Of a stretch of DNA of 64,000 bases, positions 59,001 through 64,000 are shown one piece after another. This stretch comes from Microplitis mediator (taxonomy: Eukaryota > Arthropoda > Insecta > Hymenoptera > Braconidae), in contig NC_079979.1 in the NCBI RefSeq assembly GCF_029852145.1, positions 15,449,901-15,513,900 on the forward strand. The letters run 5' to 3'. Every line of letters begins with the position of its first letter. Within the stretch, counting starts at the first letter, position 1. The position numbers and the translations under genes were made by a program. The notes below the pieces were generated by a model that saw nothing but the letters and a program-made list of their open reading frames with translations, had not been told where the DNA came from and made no database searches.

Positions 59001-60339
59001 AAAGGGCGTACGTCTCGAATACCAGCTCTTTACCATACGCTCCGCGTGGCGTTGAATATAGGAACGAATATCAAACTTTATTATCTCTAGCTTATAATTA
59101 TTAATTATTTGGGAATTTCCTAGTTGATTAAAAATTAAAGTTAATGATTATCTTAATTACATTGGGCTGTCCAAGATGATGAAAAATTAAAGTTACTACC
59201 TTCGAAAATGTTGACTTTTTCAAAATTTTTTTTCATACAAACCTCCGGACAATTTTGTAAACTGTTTTTCAAAATTTTGAAAAATCCTGATTTTTAGTAG
59301 ATTTCATAAAAATCTAACTATTGTATTTGTCCTCATGATGGAATTTTCGGAAAATTTTGCTAATTCTAAACTCAGCTCGACGAGCTGAGTCAGGAAATAC
59401 ATTTAGTTCAAAAGTTTATATATGTATATGTATATATATATATATACAATATAACGCGCCGTTCTCCAACGATAGCATCCGCAATTCTACACCGATCTTA
59501 ATGAAACTTAGTATACTTATTCTATGGACGATTACCTTGGATGAGTTCGAAGATGAGCCAATTCGGCCAATAAGTTTAGAAGTTATGGTGAATTGAATTT
59601 TTGTAAAATTTCCAAAAAAAATTTGTTTACTTATTTAACTGGATGTCACTTTCAAACGGAAAGAGATGGCTTATTTTTTTATACGCCCTTTTGGCGTTAG
59701 TACGTCAAAAAATTTTTTTCTGCAGATCTTTACGTTTCGAGCGATTCTAAAAAGAATGGCAAAAAAAAATTTTTTATACGCCCTTTTGGCATGGAACCCT
59801 ATCTAACTGCTGTAATACGTCCTTTTGGCATTTGGCACGCGAAATATATACAAACATCGCATTGGGTGGGAGACAGCGTAGCTCGTGATGGGGGTCAAGA
59901 TTCAGGGGAAATTCCGAGATAATGGAGTTCGACTGTAATTGAGTATTTAAAATATTTTAAAAACTTTTAAAATTTATTTTTATTTTCAGATCCACCTGAA
60001 GAGATTCCTATTAAAAAAATAAAAGTTGCAGAAATTAATATCAGTCAAAATACTTCCGCTTCTTCAGAAGCCGTAGGTACGAATGCTAGTGAACAATTAC
60101 CGTTGGTTAAAAATTCAGTTGAATTTAATAAGAGTGATAAAATATCTCGAAAAAATAATAATAATAATAATATTAATAATAATAATCACAACAAAATTGA
60201 CAAAAGAAAAAATCTTTATCAAAGACATGCATTATTAGAACAATTGTTATCACAATCAATAACACATGAGAGAAATTATATCTGTCAATGTCTAAAATAT
60301 ATCGTCGATAATAATTTTTTTGCACAAAACGCTCAATAA
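56037..60339 (+). CDS. NUFIP1: NUFIP1-like box C/D snoRNP assembly factor (5' exon missing)
   Basis: NUFIP1 helps assemble box C/D snoRNPs with R2TP and SNU13, and in mammals also acts in ribophagy. Exons: 56037-56335, 58220-58455, 58528-58725, 59990-60339; phases agree, giving 360 residues after an unplaced first exon. An acidic stretch precedes a C2H2 finger (CEIC...HNSTH, spacing C-x2-C-x12-H-x3-H), then a second Cys/His group (CGIDGCKF...KHIAMQH) and the conserved GYFSKLKNLTTPEDIDKWI followed by RKYPTKSNV, the diagnostic core of the NUFIP1 family. A basic RRKKRLRKK tract and acidic linkers follow. The C-terminal LYQRHALLEQLL...ERNYICQCLKYIVDNNFF resembles the family's conserved C-terminal helix. 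Asn repeats (NNNNNNINNNNHN) lie just before it. Intron 4 carries a nested transposon. The gene is convergent with NAT10, 160 bp between stops. Confidence 0.88.
56607..56733. repeat. Small hairpin repeat in NUFIP1 intron
   Basis: AGTACCCGATCACTC on the left (about 56628) pairs perfectly with GAGTGATCGGGTACT on the right (about 56694), and the pairing extends imperfectly outward (AGAGAC / GTCTTTT). The loop is AT-rich. It looks like a miniature foldback element. Confidence 0.5.
56750..57130. repeat. Family F interspersed repeat
   Basis: Shares with 59270-59610 the ordered phrases TTTGTCCTCATG, TTCAAAAGTTTATATATGTA, ATATAACGCGCC, GATCTTAATGAAACTT and AGTTCGAAGATGAGC, with clear divergence. One copy is in the first NUFIP1 intron; the other is inside the inserted element in intron 4. 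Non-coding. Confidence 0.6.
58754..59935. mobile_element. Pogo-like element carrying a nested insertion
   Basis: The ends CAGTCGAACTC and GAGTTCGACTG are flanked by TA (58752-58753 and 59936-59937). The two outer parts (58754-58895 and 59842-59935) align with the uninterrupted copy at 7185-7446. It lies in NUFIP1 intron 4. No transposase ORF. Confidence 0.8.
58896..59841. mobile_element. Nested TIR element with CGCGTGCCAAATGCC ends
   Basis: Perfect 15-bp inverted ends: CGCGTGCCAAATGCC (58896-58910) and GGCATTTGGCACGCG (59827-59841). AAAT flanks both sides, a possible 4-bp duplication. GCCAAAAGGGCGTA and its complement recur near both ends (subterminal repeats, about 58907, 58998, 59692 and 59778). 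A family F block (59270-59610) fills the centre. Confidence 0.7.
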
Positions 60340-60499
60340 AAAAAAAATAAAATACGACACAAATTTACTGGTCAGTCAACGATATTTTTTTTTCCCCATA
60401 TTTTTGTAAAAAAATTTTGTGAATAAATAAATCATTTGTATTTTCTAATGTCTCTTTAATAAAAAAATATATACATTTTTTACATAACAATTAATTAAA

Positions 60500-63400
60500 T
60501 TATTTAGAGAATCTTTTCTTCTTTTTATTCTTCTTCTTGTCCTCGTCATTATGAAACTCCAAAGCCGCGTCACTCATTCTCTTCTCTGCACTCTTAACAG
60601 AAATTAACGACTTAGTACCTTTAGATTTCAAACTATTATCCCATTCCTCATCAGTACCTTTTATCGCATACCGATGTAAGTTTTCCCGCTGTAATTTCTC
60701 CAACTCGATTTTCTGCTGTGCCTCTAACTTGCGCGCCGCGACATCCAGTTCTTTCTGCATGGACTTGCCGCTCTCTACATCGACCTTCAAATTGTCATTG
60801 ACTGTCTCATCACCAATCAACGTCTTCTCGACATGACCTTCGACGATTCCATTCAAATACTGTACGGCCTTTCGAATGCATCTGTTGAACAGTCCAAGTA
60901 ATTGGGACGACTGCAAAGTCAGTTCCTGTGCCAACTGGTCAACAGTTTTCCTCTGGAGTCCAAGTCCCAGTAGAATGGCCGCTTGGACTGGTGACAAATG
61001 AGTCTCTCCCATCATATTCAAGAAGTAAAGCTGCGCAAGTGACGGCAAAAAGTCGCTCACCGAGTGATAGTCAGCCATATTATTACTGTACATCTCCAAA
61101 CACTTCAAATCATGGGCCGTAAAATAAACATCCAGAGTTTCTTTACTGATTACTGAGTTAGTGGGTTTAAAAACTTTGTTTGTCAGGACGCCAAGTCCCA
61201 GTGAAGGTGAATATTTAGCAAAAGTACTTCCTAGAGCAACAGTAAATCTACGGCGGAATATATTCCAGTAGCTTTCGAGCCACGTAAAGTCTTGATCATC
61301 GGAATTTATTTTGCAAATCATGATACAAGAATGTTCCCCAGTAATGTCATTGCAACTACGACTCAAGAAAACTGGAACAAATTCAGAACGTTTCCAAAAT
61401 TTAAGGATCTGCTCGGTCAATCCATAAGAAACTCCTAGATAATCAAGATGTTCTGGTTTACGTTCGCTCAATTTTAATAGCAACGGTGGCAGTGATGCCC
61501 GGGGTTCAATCGTTTCTTCAAGTAAATCGACTTGTTCTTCCGGTACCCTTTTAATCTCCATCTCTGACTCGGTAGTTTTATTTTCGTCGTCAATGTTGGG
61601 GATCTTCATCTCGTAGTAGTGCTTCAGTAATTCTAGAGCACGAGTACCGTAGCCCATTCTGTGGTAATCTGGATGAGTGGCGATTCGTACGATACGCGCA
61701 CCAGATAAATTTGGGAAATCGTTGTCGTGAAAATGCTGAGCCAGTGTCCAGGGTATCAAGTCACCGGCAGCTTTCTGTCCGCGTCCGAGACTACTGGCGA
61801 CAGTCGACTTTTTAATCTCTCCTTCGAGGCAGACTTGGATCACGACAAGTATCTCAGGAAGTGATGTACGGGAAGGATCTACTGGTCCTAGAAGACAGAA
61901 GAGGTGATGAGCTGGTGCGTCCGACATCATCAGCAAATCATTCGGCGAATTTTTGTAGTGCGAAGCCACATAAAGAGCAACCAGACGCTGGAGAAACATC
62001 TCCGAGGCTTTGTGATACGAGAATAATGTGTCCCGATTTATGTAATAAAGCTGACAAGTGTCTGGCGGTGGACATCCGGATAAAATTGGAGCGTTTGTTA
62101 TCACATCTAGACACAACAGTTTTGTTAACCAGTCTTCAACTTGGTCTCCCGGCTTGTAACGGATCGATTCGTCGAGAGTTATCTCGAGCAGCTGGCGACC
62201 TAGACTTTTTTCAAGCTTAGCCTTCTCAGATTTATCATTTGTGTTGGAGACGGTGCTCTGGCTTCTCAGCTGCTGGAGAAGTTTCAGTGACAATGAACGA
62301 CCTGTTCCTTCGTAGCCGTTTATGGTCGATGATAAAAATACTAGATAGGGTCCGAGAAGTGACTTGACGTAAGGCAAAGGTATTGCCGCTGCCTCATCTA
62401 TTACTAGTAATTCAGCCTGACTTAATTTATTTGAATCCGTAGGATGAATGTATTGGATTGTTTGACGATGATCGCGTGTCACGTTGATACGAACTATCGC
62501 TTTGCGGAACTCGGGGTTTGTCGATTCTATCAAATCGTAGTCGGAAGTTTTTGAATATGCGAGCGCATCAAAACCTGGACAAAAAAAATTCAATATTTAG
62601 GTAAATCTTAGAGAATGTCCCCATTTTTTTGAATTAAATAATGAATAAAAAAAATACGAACCTTTGCAAATAAATTCGAAGACAGTTTTCAAATTTTCTG
62701 GACTAGGACTTGTGATGTAAATGTTTGAGTACCCGAATGCTACTGCGCCAGCAATAGCAAGTCCGAGCGTCGCTGATTTACCGCGTCCACGTGCTGCAGT
62801 CAGTGATACAGTAGACCGTAGAGTTTTCTCGGAAATAGTTTCGATGAATTTTAGCAAAGCTTTCGCCTGGTCGGCAGTCTTGCAGCAGTTTATCAGCGAC
62901 GAGATTGGCTGAGTATCTTGGAAGCTTTCTTTCAGCAGATTCAACTCGTTCGATGATTCGTCATCAGCTGAGGCCTTTGGTACCGGGTCTATTTTTAAAT
63001 TCTGCGAGGATATCGGCAGCACGCGTAATTGGTCGTCGACCGCGAGACAGCGTTTGCACGAAGCCAGTGACAGGAGGAAACGTTCGTTGAACCGGCACAC
63101 GATGTCCTGGTGAGCTTCGGTACGATATCGTTGATGGACGTCCATTGTCATTGTGTATAATTGTTTAAGTGAATTAACGGACTGTAATAAAAGAATTACC
63201 AACCCACCGCCTTCAACAGTTTCTATTGTCCGGGCTAATAAATTTGGAGTCAGCGCCTCAAAGTCCTAAATGATAAATTAATTAATTGGTTGATTAAATA
63301 AATAATTTATTTGACTGATGAATAAATACCTGAAGAATACACATTCCAAAAGTCTGTCCTAGGATAGTATGAGTCTCGTTGTAATAACAGTAACGTATTT

Positions 63401-63593
63401 GTGATGATAAAACAAATATTTCGAACGGGTCATCAGAATCAGTATCTATTTTTCCCGCTTTTACTTTATTTTTTATCTTTTTCATACGTTTCTGGCGATG
63501 GCTACTGAATCCCAGCTCCTTTTTGTAACACCATAGTATATTTGGCTTTGGTTTTACTGATGATTTTAACAGCATGTGATGTAACACGACAAT
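60500..63593 (-). CDS. NAT10: NAT10/Kre33 RNA cytidine acetyltransferase (5' exon off window)
   Basis: Catalyses N4-acetylcytidine formation in 18S rRNA and tRNA using acetyl-CoA and ATP; a nucleolar, essential ribosome-biogenesis enzyme. Exons in window: 63593-63330, 63265-62662, 62574-60500; phases agree. They give 980 residues of roughly 1,010 expected; the first ~30 residues are encoded right of the window. Visible parts: the N-terminal DUF1726 region (VVLHHMLLKSS, FEIFVLSSQIRYCYYNETHTILG); Walker A in TAARGRGKSATLG; Walker B in LLVIDEAAAIPLPY; and the GNAT acetyl-CoA site HPDYHRMGYGTRAL. The C-terminal tRNA-binding region (about SEFVPVFLSRSCNDITGEHS onward) follows, and the protein ends in a Lys-rich nucleolar-type tail (DKKKNKKKKRFSK). 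No damage is seen. The gene is convergent with NUFIP1. Confidence 0.95.
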
Positions 63594-63619
63594 CTATAAG
63601 AAAAAAAATTAAATATAGA

Positions 63620-63990
63620 AAAATATATGGTTTCAATTAATGATCCTGAAATTAATAAACAATTAATGATTTTCGGATTTTTTTTCAACATTTCAATAAA
63701 AAAAAAACTAAAGAAATGCACGTGTAGAAAATTAAAAAAAATATAGGTGCAATTTTTCGAAATATTTATTTTTTTATGATCCTGAAATTAGCAAACAATT
63801 AAAAATTTTAGGATTTTATTTTGAACAATTAAATTTGAAGAAAAAAAGAAACTGAAAAAATGCACATGTATAAAATTAAACAGACTAGAAGTGCAATTTT
63901 ATTTTTTATAATTTATTGTCTTTTAAAAAATCCAAAAATTATTAGACGGCTGACTTCAGTATCAATTTTTTTTATAATTTATGGTTCTAA
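63620..63990. repeat. Two family D repeats in tandem
   Basis: GATCCTGAAATTA occurs at about 63642 and 63778, each followed by AATGCACGTGTAG or AATGCACATGTAT and GTGCAATTTT; the second copy ends GGCTGACTTCAGTATCA. They lie in the NAT10 intron that leads to the missing first exon. Confidence 0.65.
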
Positions 63991-64000
63991 AAAAAATCTA

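Noticed and set aside
60928..62220. Plus-strand frames opposite NAT10
   Set aside because: Shadows of the NAT10 catalytic exon, with no independent support.
1..64000. Integrated polydnavirus or other viral segment, as might be expected in a parasitoid wasp
   Set aside because: No viral gene family or excision motif was recognised; all coding regions are ordinary insect genes.

Overview
This window looks like eukaryotic nuclear DNA from an insect, most likely a hymenopteran and plausibly a parasitoid wasp. It is very AT-rich. The genes are split by GT-AG introns, and the proteins are typical insect ones: a photoreceptor-type TRP channel, the atypical soluble guanylyl cyclase Gyc-88E, Mini spindles, and an RFamide precursor that resembles a honeybee peptide gene as I remember it. 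No bacterial, organelle or intact viral genes were seen. The species call is inference.

Layout, left to right: the last exon of a trypsin-like serine protease (+, 1622-2025); a small cytochrome b5 (+, 3062-3529); trp (-, 3604-12629, 13 coding exons, 1137 aa); an RFamide neuropeptide precursor (-, 15038-17452); Gyc-88E (-, 22513-30391, 12 coding exons, 849 aa); a TMEM165/GDT1 transporter (+, 34388-39535, 6 exons, 298 aa); msps/XMAP215 (-, 41991-49726, 4 coding exons, 1923 aa); a proline-rich protein carrying a segment like a LINE polyprotein linker (+, 51642-54892, 263 aa); NUFIP1 (+, 56037-60339, first exon not found); and NAT10 (-, 60500-63593, 5' exon beyond the right edge). I joined the exons by hand. 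In every multi-exon model the phases agree at all junctions and the total length is divisible by three.

The genes do not form one pathway. Two local links stand out. NUFIP1 (box C/D snoRNP assembly) and NAT10 (rRNA cytidine acetylation, guided by box C/D snoRNAs) are convergent with 160 bp between stop codons. Cytochrome b5 and trp are also convergent, with 74 bp between stop codons.

Introns and intergenic DNA are full of short non-autonomous DNA elements with terminal inverted repeats. I separate several families by their ends: A (CACTGTAAAAAAT... with ACTCCG motifs), B (CACTGTAAAAAAC... with ACACCG/CGGTGT motifs), D (GATCCTGAAGTTAGC...), G (a 330-bp partly palindromic repeat), a ~775-bp foldback, a ~310-bp CACGGAAAAAAATGAAC element, a pogo-like CAGTCGAACTC element, and several seen once. 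Many are nested, and uninterrupted copies elsewhere in the window act as empty sites that fix the ends and target duplications. No transposase or reverse transcriptase gene was found. The most interesting observations are these nested insertions, the LINE-like exon in the proline-rich gene, the CAAX-like cysteine tail on Gyc-88E, and a neuropeptide gene whose start codon is alone in its exon.
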